DNA of 64,000 nucleotides from Halomonas sp. McH1-25. GTDB taxonomy: Bacteria > Pseudomonadota > Gammaproteobacteria > Pseudomonadales > Halomonadaceae. Both the position numbers and the translations under genes were made by a program. The notes below the pieces were generated by a model. It had not been told where the DNA came from. It saw only the letters and a list, made by a program, of their open reading frames with translations, and did not search any database. Of this stretch, positions 8,753 through 16,538 are shown in pieces (position 1 is the stretch's first letter; each line of letters opens with the position of its first letter). The DNA is taken from the NCBI RefSeq assembly GCF_022348165.1, contig NZ_JAKRFI010000003.1:310001-374000 (forward strand). The letters are read 5' to 3'.

Positions 8753-10135
8753 ATGAAAATCACCATTTTCGGTTCTGGCTATGTTGGTCTCGTCACTGGC
8801 ACTTGTCTGGCGGATGTTGGCCATGAAGTCATGTGCGTGGATGTCGATGAGGGCAAGATCGCCCGGCTCAACAATGGTGAAGTGCCCATTTACGAGCCCG
8901 GACTGGAACCCATGCTCAAGAAGAACATGGAAGCCGGGCGCCTCCATTTCACCACCGATGCTGCCAAGGCCGTCAAGTTTGGCAGGCTGCAGTTCGTTGC
9001 CGTCGGCACACCGCCCGACGAAGATGGCAGCGCCGATCTGAAATATGTACTCAAGGTGGCCGAAACCATTGCCACGCACATGGATGAGTACAAGGTGATC
9101 GTGGACAAGTCCACTGTCCCCGTGGGCACCGCCGACAAGGTCACTGCCACCGTGCGCAACACCCTCAAGGAACGAGGGGCCGACTTCGAGTTCGACGTCT
9201 GCTCGAATCCGGAATTCCTCAAGGAAGGCGCGGCGGTCGAGGACTTCTCCAAGGGAGCGCGCATCATCGTCGGCACCGATTCCGAGCGCGTCAAGAAGGC
9301 GATGCGGGAGTGCTACGCGCCCTACAACCGCAATCATGAAAAGCTGATGTTCATGGACGTGCGCAGTGCGGAGCTGACCAAGTATGCCGCCAACGCCATG
9401 CTTGCGACCAAGATCAGCTTCATGAACGAGGTCGCCAACCTGGCGGAAAATCTCGGCGCCGACATCGAGCAGGTACGTCACGGTATCGGTAGCGATCCGC
9501 GGATCGGTTACCACTTCATCTATCCGGGCTGCGGTTATGGCGGCTCCTGCTTCCCCAAGGACGTTCAGGCATTGGCGCGTACCGCCGGCGACGTCGGCTA
9601 TGAGGCAGAATTGTTGAATGCCGTCGAGGCGGTCAACAAGCGCCAGAAAGGCAAGCTGTTCCAAAAGCTTTCCCAGGCATTCGACGGCGACCTCAAGGGC
9701 AAGACCATCGCCCTGTGGGGCCTAGCCTTCAAACCGAATACGGACGACATGCGTGAGGCCCCCAGCCGCACATTGATGGAAGCGTTGTGGGAAGCCGGAG
9801 CCAAGGTCCAGGCTTTCGACCCGGAAGCCTCCAGGGAGTGCCACCGTATCTACGGCGAACGTGATGACCTGGTACTTACCGAGAAACGCGACGACACTCT
9901 GGAAGGTGCCGATGCCCTGGTCATCTGTACGGAATGGAAAGCGTTCCGAGCCGTCGACTTCGATCACATCAAGCAGAAGTTGAGCACCCCTGTCATTGTC
10001 GATGGCAGGAACCTGTTCGACCCTGAAAGTGTCAAAGCGGCAGGTTTCCTCTATTACGCCATGGGACGTGGCGACTCGCTCAAACAGGACACCACGTCCA
10101 AGCAGGCCGAGTCCACGCTCAAGCGCACTGCCTAG
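8753..10135 (+). CDS. UDP-glucose 6-dehydrogenase
   Basis: A 460-residue NAD-dependent sugar-nucleotide dehydrogenase that oxidises UDP-glucose to UDP-glucuronate. The start at ATG 8753 follows GGAG by eight bases; an upstream GTG was rejected. The NAD motif GSGYVG is at residues 7-12, K220 sits in [13 protein letters not shown], and the catalytic C266 lies in [12 protein letters not shown]. The blocks [26 protein letters not shown] and [14 protein letters not shown] are those of UDP-glucose dehydrogenases, not of GDP-mannose dehydrogenase AlgD. It occupies the place algD has in alginate operons, directly before an Alg8-like synthase. The precursor is therefore likely UDP-glucuronate. Confidence 0.9.
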   Translation: MKITIFGSGYVGLVTGTCLADVGHEVMCVDVDEGKIARLNNGEVPIYEPGLEPMLKKNMEAGRLHFTTDAAKAVKFGRLQFVAVGTPPDEDGSADLKYVLKVAETIATHMDEYKVIVDKSTVPVGTADKVTATVRNTLKERGADFEFDVCSNPEFLKEGAAVEDFSKGARIIVGTDSERVKKAMRECYAPYNRNHEKLMFMDVRSAELTKYAANAMLATKISFMNEVANLAENLGADIEQVRHGIGSDPRIGYHFIYPGCGYGGSCFPKDVQALARTAGDVGYEAELLNAVEAVNKRQKGKLFQKLSQAFDGDLKGKTIALWGLAFKPNTDDMREAPSRTLMEALWEAGAKVQAFDPEASRECHRIYGERDDLVLTEKRDDTLEGADALVICTEWKAFRAVDFDHIKQKLSTPVIVDGRNLFDPESVKAAGFLYYAMGRGDSLKQDTTSKQAESTLKRTA

Positions 10136-10165
10136 TCGCCAAGCTGATATAGCCACATGGCGACG

Positions 10166-10232
10166 ATACGCAAGCCGGGATCCGATATATAAGCTTGTTT
10201 CTCGCAGAGCAATGCTCGGCTTGCGTATTTTT
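10166..10232 (+). terminator. Long-loop inverted repeat with T-tract after the dehydrogenase gene
   Basis: ATACGCAAGCCG (10166-10177) and CGGCTTGCGTAT (10217-10228) are perfect 12-base arms around a 39-base loop, followed directly by TTTT. The T-tract suggests a terminator that partly separates the dehydrogenase gene from the synthase. The long loop is atypical, so it may instead be a structured leader element. Confidence 0.5.
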
Positions 10233-10345
10233 CATTGTTCGTCACATAGGGTACATCCTGTTGCCTTATAAATGGCTATCGCTAGTACAAGTAGGTTATT
10301 GACTAAACGACCTGAAAGTTACGTCGTTCGATAACTAACTGACAT

Positions 10346-10419
10346 GCAGATGAGGTGGAACTTCATCTGCTGGCATTCAACGATGTCGATATCGGCGCGT
10401 GGAAAACCCCGTGTTTTCC
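10346..10419 (+). promoter_or_regulatory. Two hairpins in the leader of the Alg8-like gene
   Basis: The 311-base region 10136-10446 has no coding frame I support. After the long-loop repeat it carries two stems: GCAGATGA/TCATCTGC (10346-10353 and 10363-10370) and GGAAAAC/GTTTTCC (10401-10407 and 10413-10419). A weaker AACGAC/GTCGTT pair lies at about 10302-10328. The second stem ends 12 bases before the AAGGA ribosome binding site of the synthase. They do not match the c-di-GMP riboswitch core as I know it. Confidence 0.4.
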
Positions 10420-10446
10420 CTCTGTCGCGATCAAGGATGGTTCGAC

Positions 10447-12375
10447 ATGCAAAACTTTCAATCCGAGGCTTCCAAGGCCAGTTGGGTCACGGAGCTGACG
10501 ACATTTCTGTTCGGCGCAGCACTGTTGACCATTCTGGTCTTCGAATTGCCGGCAGAAGTGTTCTCTCCGGAATCGAAGAGCTTCATTCTGGCTATCGGCT
10601 TTATCGGGGCTTGGCGCTATTCCTGGTGGTTCGTGCAGGCAATACGCTCCGTCTGGTACAACCGTAAGGTCTTTCCGAAACTGCGCGCTCAGGCCGACGC
10701 CGTCGCTGCCGTGGAGAAGCCGGATCACCTGTATATATTGTGCACCTCCTTTCGCATCGAACCCGAGGTAAGCTTCGCGGTTTACGATGCACTGGTCAGG
10801 GATGTGCACGCCTACGGTGTTCCCACCACCATCTTCGCCGCGATTTCCGATCGCAGCGATGTCGATATCATCGACCATGTCATGGCCGAGAATGGCTGGC
10901 CAGGCAATGTCGAGATCAGTTACATGTTCCAGAAAGGCGATGGCAAGCGCTCGGCCATGGCCGAAGTATTGCGTGCCATTTCCCGTCGCCTGCCCTCTCA
11001 CCGCTCGCTTCTCGTTTCGATGGACGGCGACATTCAAATAGAGCCGGGCACACTGGAGCATTCACTATCGTTCTTCCTGGCCAATGATGAGCTAGGCGCA
11101 CTGACCACCAACAATCGGGCCATCGTCAATGGTGGCGATGTGACCAAGGAGTGGTATGACCTGCGTTATGCGCAGCGCCACCTGGTCATGAGTTCGATGT
11201 CCGTATCGGAAAGGTTGTTGGTGTTGACCGGCCGTTACAGCGCTTTTCGTGCCGAGCTGGCCACCGACCCCGGGTTCATCGACCTGGTCGAGAACGACCA
11301 TGTCGAGCATTGGCGCTTCGGTAACTTCAAGTTCCTATCCGGCGACGACAAGTCGACCTGGTACTGGCTGATAAAGAACAACTGGAAGATGCTCTACATT
11401 CCGGATGTCTACGTTTCCGGGTTCGAGGAGCTGCCCGATCGCGACCGTTTCTTCAAGTCCAGCATCGACCTCATGCGCCGCTGGTTCGGCAACATGCTAC
11501 GCACCAGTGGGCGCGCCATTGGCTTGGGGCCGCGTTCAATGGGTTTCTTTACCTGGTGGAGCCTGGTCGACCAGCGCCTTTCCATGTGGACGACGCTGAT
11601 TGGCCCCTCCGTCGCGATCATGCTCACGCTTTTCGTGCGCCCCTCGTTCATTTTCGCCTACGCGCTCTGGATCATCTTCACCCGCAGCATTGCTACGACG
11701 GTGCTGGCATTGCAGCGAGGCCGTTTCAGTCTCTTGTGGGTTCCCTTGCTTTACTACAATCAGGTGGGCGGCGCCTTACTCAAGACGTACGTCAGCTTCC
11801 GTTTCAACCGCCAGAAGTGGTCGCGTCAGGGTATCTCCGCCGGTGAACCTGACGACCCCAAAGCCGTACGCAGGCAGCGCATGATGGGCCATTTCATGCA
11901 TGGCGTGTATTACGGCGGCATGTTGATGGTGCTGATCATTGCCGTTGGCGTTCTTGCTCCCCCCGACCGGCTATCCATGGCTGCCTGGAAGGATGAGTCC
12001 GAACTCTGGGGAGACGCGCAGAACGCTAGCGAAAACGACAGCTACTGGATCGCGCTTTCCCTGGCGGACGTGCCTGCAGGCGACTCGGTTCAGCTGCCGG
12101 CGGAGGATCTCATGCTCGACGCGACGCTGAACGAGGAGTTGAGCAAGCTCGATGCGATCCACGCCACACGGATGAACGGGTACGACGCAAACATGTCGAC
12201 GGTGCTTCTGGTCGCTCCCGATCTCGCCGATAAGCTACGCAATGCAGAGCAACGCCCCTTGAGCGAGGTCCAGCAAATGACCTGTACACAAGACAACGCT
12301 TGCACGCTGATGACGCAGCAAGGTCCGATAGTGCTGACCGACATGGAAGTCAGATTACGTTCCGCACAAGCGTGA
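10447..12375 (+). CDS. alg8: Alg8-like polyuronate synthase (GT2 glycosyltransferase)
   Basis: A 642-residue inner-membrane family-2 glycosyltransferase. Two N-terminal membrane segments (about 17-35 and 45-66) precede the cytoplasmic domain. DGD is at 193-195, the acceptor block VENDHVEHWRFGNFKFLSGDDKS at 281-303 (D300/D301), and MRRWFGN, the R..RW-type motif, at 343-349. Further membrane segments lie at about 383-440 and 485-505. Residues 505-642 form an extracytoplasmic tail absent from Pseudomonas Alg8 (about 494 residues). The start at ATG 10447 follows AAGGA; an upstream GTG was rejected. It would polymerise a uronic acid nucleotide sugar under control of the Alg44-like partner downstream. 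Confidence 0.85.
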   Translation: MQNFQSEASKASWVTELTTFLFGAALLTILVFELPAEVFSPESKSFILAIGFIGAWRYSWWFVQAIRSVWYNRKVFPKLRAQADAVAAVEKPDHLYILCTSFRIEPEVSFAVYDALVRDVHAYGVPTTIFAAISDRSDVDIIDHVMAENGWPGNVEISYMFQKGDGKRSAMAEVLRAISRRLPSHRSLLVSMDGDIQIEPGTLEHSLSFFLANDELGALTTNNRAIVNGGDVTKEWYDLRYAQRHLVMSSMSVSERLLVLTGRYSAFRAELATDPGFIDLVENDHVEHWRFGNFKFLSGDDKSTWYWLIKNNWKMLYIPDVYVSGFEELPDRDRFFKSSIDLMRRWFGNMLRTSGRAIGLGPRSMGFFTWWSLVDQRLSMWTTLIGPSVAIMLTLFVRPSFIFAYALWIIFTRSIATTVLALQRGRFSLLWVPLLYYNQVGGALLKTYVSFRFNRQKWSRQGISAGEPDDPKAVRRQRMMGHFMHGVYYGGMLMVLIIAVGVLAPPDRLSMAAWKDESELWGDAQNASENDSYWIALSLADVPAGDSVQLPAEDLMLDATLNEELSKLDAIHATRMNGYDANMSTVLLVAPDLADKLRNAEQRPLSEVQQMTCTQDNACTLMTQQGPIVLTDMEVRLRSAQA

Positions 12376-12413
12376 CGTACTTGGGTCAGAATTTTCATAG
12401 GAGATAGAAACAC

Positions 12414-13952
12414 ATGGCCGACGAACATATTCCCAACGATGAGCCTCAGCGTAACGAGCCGACGCTCGGAAGTGCGCGTTCTTCGGGAACAAGCGAGAAA
12501 AACACCCAACAAAGCGAGCCAACGGGCCAAATACAGCATGAGAGACGCGACGAGCGTCAGCATGTCCGTGTAGAAGCTCCTTTTCAGGTCAGGCACGAAG
12601 ATGGCCACACGCTACCCGGCCACGACCTTTCTTTGGGTGGGTTCTCTTACCACAGCGACAAGGCCGTCGAGCCGGGAACGGTCTTGTCCGTTTCCTTGCT
12701 ATTGATGGCTGGCTCGGCAGAATTGATCGTCCCTGTGACGGCAAAAGCCCTGCGTAGCGATTCCGAGCGGGCGGGAAACAGCTATGAAGTGGCTTTCGAA
12801 ATCACCAAGATCGATCAGCGCCATCGTGAGTTGCTGCGCAGAATCATCCGCTCGCATTTGAGCGGTCGCTATGCTGCCGTCGAGGATCTCATCGAAAAGG
12901 AAGATCCCCAGACGCCACGCAAGCGCGCTCCTCGCGGCGCGGCGGCGATGCCGGCGGGTTCCAAGAGCCGCAAGCCATGGGGACGATACGCCCTGTTGAT
13001 GCTGGCAGCGCTGACCTTGGTCGCCGTGGCAGGCGCGACCGCTTATCGCAACTTCATGCTGATCGAGCCCAGCTTCGCGGCGGTGACGGCCCCGCGCATC
13101 GACATACTCTCGCCGGGTGCTGGCCAGCTGAGCGAGCATTCGCTGCAGCCAGGCGATCGGGTCGAGCGCGACCAGCCACTGGCCAAGGTCAGTAACAGCG
13201 ACCTGGAGACCGATCTCATCCTGGCGCGCGCAGCGCATGCGTACAACTCGCAACTGATCGACAACATGCGCGAACGCTTCAACGATCCCAGTGTCCAGAA
13301 AGTCAGCATGGCTCAGTCCACGACACCGACCGACGGACGTCCGCCGAGTTTCGAAACCGTCACTCCGGATATTGCCAAGGTGCGCATCGAGCAGTTCGAA
13401 ACGGCACGCGGCTACGAGAATGCGCGTATCGATGCACTCGAGTCCCGTATGGCTGCAAACACCATGTACAGTCCCTGCGACTGCGTGGTGGCCTGGGCCC
13501 TGAGTAGCGGCGGCGGGACGTACATCAACGAGAGCGACCGCATCATGACGCTCATCCGCACCGGCCCCAACGACATCATGGTCGAGGCCCTGGTGCATAT
13601 GAGCAAGATCGGCAGCATCGAGCCCCACCAGCGCGCTTACATCGCTCTGCCCAATGCGTCCGAGCCTATCGAAGCCCGCGTGCGCTCGGTGGCGCTAGAC
13701 GTCGAGCGTCAGCCACGTGCCGGCTTCCCCGAGTGGGTACGCCAACAGCAGAACGTTGCGAGCGTCCTGTTGGTACCCGAGACCCCGCTCCCGGCCAGCA
13801 CCGTCGGTGTGCCGGTGGATGTCCGGTTCTCGGAAGCGCCGATCATCGACCAGACGGCGGAATGGATTTGGCAAGGCGGTCGTGCAATAGCCCAGCAGAC
13901 CGAGCAGCTGGCCAGCGCCGCCTGGAACAAAGTCAACGAAATCACCCAGTAA
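12414..13952 (+). CDS. alg44: Alg44-like PilZ and membrane-fusion protein
   Basis: A 512-residue protein with an N-terminal cytoplasmic PilZ domain: RQHVR (R48, R52) and DLSLGG (71-76) are the c-di-GMP-binding RxxxR and D/NxSxxG motifs. One membrane helix follows at about 190-211. A periplasmic HlyD/biotinyl-lipoyl-like domain carries the SPCDCVV block seen in Alg44. It probably activates the Alg8-like synthase when c-di-GMP rises and links it to the periplasmic machinery. The ATG follows AGGAGA. The first 40 residues are a polar, probably disordered extension. Confidence 0.87.
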   Translation: MADEHIPNDEPQRNEPTLGSARSSGTSEKNTQQSEPTGQIQHERRDERQHVRVEAPFQVRHEDGHTLPGHDLSLGGFSYHSDKAVEPGTVLSVSLLLMAGSAELIVPVTAKALRSDSERAGNSYEVAFEITKIDQRHRELLRRIIRSHLSGRYAAVEDLIEKEDPQTPRKRAPRGAAAMPAGSKSRKPWGRYALLMLAALTLVAVAGATAYRNFMLIEPSFAAVTAPRIDILSPGAGQLSEHSLQPGDRVERDQPLAKVSNSDLETDLILARAAHAYNSQLIDNMRERFNDPSVQKVSMAQSTTPTDGRPPSFETVTPDIAKVRIEQFETARGYENARIDALESRMAANTMYSPCDCVVAWALSSGGGTYINESDRIMTLIRTGPNDIMVEALVHMSKIGSIEPHQRAYIALPNASEPIEARVRSVALDVERQPRAGFPEWVRQQQNVASVLLVPETPLPASTVGVPVDVRFSEAPIIDQTAEWIWQGGRAIAQQTEQLASAAWNKVNEITQ

Positions 13953-13963
13953 CGCCTCATTCC

Positions 13964-14001
13964 ATACCGGCTCCGAGGCATGAGCTTTGCGGAGCCGGTA
14001 T
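13964..14001 (+). promoter_or_regulatory. Strong intercistronic hairpin after the Alg44-like gene
   Basis: ATACCGGCTCC (13964-13974) and GGAGCCGGTAT (13991-14001) are perfect 11-base arms around a 16-base loop. No T-tract follows, so simple termination is unlikely. It may protect or process the upstream synthase message. Confidence 0.5.
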
Positions 14002-14053
14002 CACTCGAACGACAACTACATAACAGGGATCAGCGGGGAGCCAATTCAAACCA

Positions 14054-14077
14054 GTAACGCCAAGGCGCTGGCGTTAC
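14054..14077 (+). promoter_or_regulatory. Second intercistronic hairpin before the PL14-type lyase gene
   Basis: GTAACGCCA (14054-14062) and TGGCGTTAC (14069-14077) pair around a 6-base loop, 13 bases before the AGGAGG ribosome binding site. No T-tract follows. Together with the hairpin 50 bases upstream it could set different expression of synthase and lyase genes. Confidence 0.45.
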
Positions 14078-14100
14078 CGAGACGCAATCAGGAGGCAGCA

Positions 14101-15033
14101 ATGCCAAGCAAACGTTCCCCAGTATTTTCTGCTCTCGCAGCAACCCCGAGAGCCTTCAAGCCAACGATGCTGCGTACCTCTCTCATGGGCGTAGTCGTGT
14201 CGAGCTTGCTGGCCAGCGCCCCCTCCTCGGCTCTCGCTGATGACGACGATGATTCCAAGCTCAGCCAGCCTAGCGTTGCACCATGTTCCACCCGCTATCC
14301 CATGGCGGCGGCTCCCGTTCCCGAGATCAACGTGAACGGCGTGGAGCGGGCCATCGAGCAGGGTTTCATGGCAAAGAAGAACTGGGGCCTCGACAATGTC
14401 TCACTGCTTTCACCCAATGAGACGGGGCTTGGCGAACAAGGCTTTCGCGTGCTCTATCCCGAAGGCAGTTCGGCACCTAGCGACAATGTCGAGGGCGGGG
14501 CTGGGTTCTACGCCCATACGCCGGGGCTACAGGGTGCCGAACGTGCCTGCCTGAGTTACAAGGTGCGCTTCGAGCCGGGCTTCGACTTCGTCAAGGGCGG
14601 CAAGCTTCCTGGGCTTTATGGTGGATCGGGCCCAACGGGAGGCGAAGAAGTCACCGGTACCAACGGGTTCTCCATGCGCTTCATGTGGCGCGAGGATGGC
14701 CAGGGCGAGCTTTACGAATACGTCGTCAACAAAGACAGCGAGTATGGCGAATCGGTGGGACGTGGAAAGTGGGTCTTTCCTACCGGGCAATGGGTCAACG
14801 TCGAGCAGGAAATCGTTCTTAACGATCCCCAGTCATCCAACGGCATTGCACGCGTTTGGATTGATGGTCAACCCATGCTCGAGCAGCAGGGCATCGTCTA
14901 TCGTACAACGGACGACGTCACTATCGATGGCGTGATGTTCTCTTCGTTTTTTGGTGGGCACGGCAAGGAGTGGCGAAGCCCACGCGACCAGGTGGCCGAT
15001 TTCGGCGATTTCCGAGTCTATGTACCACGCTGA
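14101..15033 (+). CDS. Exported PL14-type polysaccharide lyase
   Basis: A 310-residue protein starting at ATG 14101 behind AGGAGG. A longer frame begins at 13987 but has no ribosome binding site and crosses two hairpins. An N-terminal signal sequence (LMGVVVSSLLASAPSSALA) precedes an acidic run. The catalytic fold shows KLPGLYGG, NGFSMRFMWREDGQGELYEYV and FSSFFGGHGKEW, the pattern of polysaccharide lyase 14-like proteins. As I recall, PL14 includes alginate lyases and glucuronan-active enzymes. It replaces the algK position of alginate operons. It may trim or clear polymer in the periplasm or outside. Confidence 0.78.
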   Translation: MPSKRSPVFSALAATPRAFKPTMLRTSLMGVVVSSLLASAPSSALADDDDDSKLSQPSVAPCSTRYPMAAAPVPEINVNGVERAIEQGFMAKKNWGLDNVSLLSPNETGLGEQGFRVLYPEGSSAPSDNVEGGAGFYAHTPGLQGAERACLSYKVRFEPGFDFVKGGKLPGLYGGSGPTGGEEVTGTNGFSMRFMWREDGQGELYEYVVNKDSEYGESVGRGKWVFPTGQWVNVEQEIVLNDPQSSNGIARVWIDGQPMLEQQGIVYRTTDDVTIDGVMFSSFFGGHGKEWRSPRDQVADFGDFRVYVPR

Positions 15034-15124
15034 GTTCGACAGGACGACTGCACTGTCCAATCGCGCTTCCACGGCCTCTACTATCGAGAGGTCGATGACG
15101 TTTGACAAAGGATGTGTCACCTCA

Positions 15125-16372
15125 ATGCGATCCCCGATGTTTGTAGGCATTCTCTCGTTGCAGCGGCGGCTTGTGTCGGCCGCTTTGCTTGCCCTTCTGC
15201 TGCCTGCGGTGACAGGACAGGCATGGGCACTGAGCTACCAGGCGCGCCAGGAACTGGACCTCAGCGAGTATGTCGTCACCGACCCCAACGCGTCTTACTT
15301 CGACGTACAGGCACGTCTCGACACTCTACAAGAGACTGACAATTCGCTGCTCATCTCTCAGATGGACCAGTTGGAAATCGAAGACAGTTGCCGGCAGCTC
15401 CTGGCGATCCCTCCATTGACGGGCGAGATCCGCATTCCCGGTTTCTACCCGAGTCCAGACGCATGGCGCCTGGCGTCCGAGCCGCTTTTCAATTTCGAGG
15501 AGAATGTCAGCGGCTTGGCTGGCTCCTATGTCGCCACTGGCGATGTTTACTACGGCGAATGCCTGGTTCGATTCCTGGACAGCTGGGCCCAGGCCGATGC
15601 ACTCATGGACTTTTACCATGCTCCGGAAGAACGGCAGGCCTGGTATGCCACCGAGTCCATGCTGTTCGGTGCAGCCATGGCCTACTCGATCGTCAGACCG
15701 AGCGTCGAGGGCATGGAAGAAGAGAAAGCGCGTATCGACGACTGGCTCAACCGCCTCGCCCATAAGCATTCCGATATCGTCGGCGGTCTCGATTCGAGTT
15801 GTTGCAACAACCATTTCTACCGGCGCGCGCTTTATGCCTCGATGATCGGTGTGCTGACGGACGATAACGAACTCTTTCGTTTTGGCGTGAGCGCACTGTA
15901 TTCAGCGCTACACGACCTCACGCCTGAAGGCGGCTTACCGCTAGAGCTAGCCCGTGGACGTCGGGCAACGCACTACCAGAATTATGCCCTGCTTTATCTT
16001 GTAACGAACATGCAGGTCATTTCCCGGCAAGGTTATGATGTATTCGATCTGGAGATCAACGGAAATACGATTCATGAACCGGTAGATTACTTAATGCAAA
16101 TCATCGAAGATCCGAGCAACCTCAAGGAATATGCGCCACATGAGCAGTACCGAGGGTTCTTGGATGATGAGCAGTATTTCTCCTGGATGGAGATCTATCT
16201 CTCCCATTTCAATGACGCAAGACTGGAAAACTTCATCAAGGACTATCGTCCTATAGACAATCGCAGTGCTGGCGGTTACATTACTTTATATTTCATGAAT
16301 CCAGATGCCCAAGTACAAACCACTAATAAAAAGAGCATTAAAGAAAAGGCGGAAATAATCGAGCCGGATTAA
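15125..16372 (+). CDS. AlgL-like polyuronate lyase, first tandem copy
   Basis: About 415 residues with a signal peptide ending near QAWA. The start is uncertain: ATG 15125 gives a good signal peptide, while ATG 15095 sits close behind GAGAGG. The PF05426/PL5-type core has CCNNHFYRRA (Asn-His pair) and RGRRATHYQNYALL (Arg and Tyr), the catalytic set of AlgL-type lyases. AlgL normally clears polymer that strays into the periplasm during secretion. The closely similar second copy follows at 16539. The last third is visibly richer in A and T than the rest. Confidence 0.83.
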   Translation: MRSPMFVGILSLQRRLVSAALLALLLPAVTGQAWALSYQARQELDLSEYVVTDPNASYFDVQARLDTLQETDNSLLISQMDQLEIEDSCRQLLAIPPLTGEIRIPGFYPSPDAWRLASEPLFNFEENVSGLAGSYVATGDVYYGECLVRFLDSWAQADALMDFYHAPEERQAWYATESMLFGAAMAYSIVRPSVEGMEEEKARIDDWLNRLAHKHSDIVGGLDSSCCNNHFYRRALYASMIGVLTDDNELFRFGVSALYSALHDLTPEGGLPLELARGRRATHYQNYALLYLVTNMQVISRQGYDVFDLEINGNTIHEPVDYLMQIIEDPSNLKEYAPHEQYRGFLDDEQYFSWMEIYLSHFNDARLENFIKDYRPIDNRSAGGYITLYFMNPDAQVQTTNKKSIKEKAEIIEPD

Positions 16373-16431
16373 ACTCGCCCAATCAGTACGCAGAGGAACT
16401 ATGTATCCACCCCATCGACGCATAGCATGTT

Positions 16432-16451
16432 GCCGGGCGACTTAGCCCGGC
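16432..16451 (+). promoter_or_regulatory. Hairpins between the two AlgL-like genes
   Basis: GCCGGGC (16432-16438) and GCCCGGC (16445-16451) form a perfect stem. Shorter stems follow, CACGG/CCGTG at 16484-16500 among them. The 166-base gap carries no T-tract after the main stem. It separates two paralogous lyase genes, so these stems may be remnants of the duplication joint or RNA-stability elements. Confidence 0.4.
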
Positions 16452-16538
16452 TCCTACTCATACAGGAGTATTAGTGCTCACTACACGGCTAGCCACCGTG
16501 ATGAGCAACAATTAATAATGATCAAGGATTGATCAGTT

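Noticed and set aside
8753-10135. Annotation of the cluster's first gene as AlgD (GDP-mannose dehydrogenase)
   Set aside because: The signature blocks and length are those of UDP-glucose 6-dehydrogenase, even though the position matches algD.
10136-10446. c-di-GMP riboswitch upstream of the Alg8-like gene
   Set aside because: The leader has hairpins, but the conserved core of the GEMM riboswitch as I know it was not recognisable. Other riboswitch classes were not supported either.
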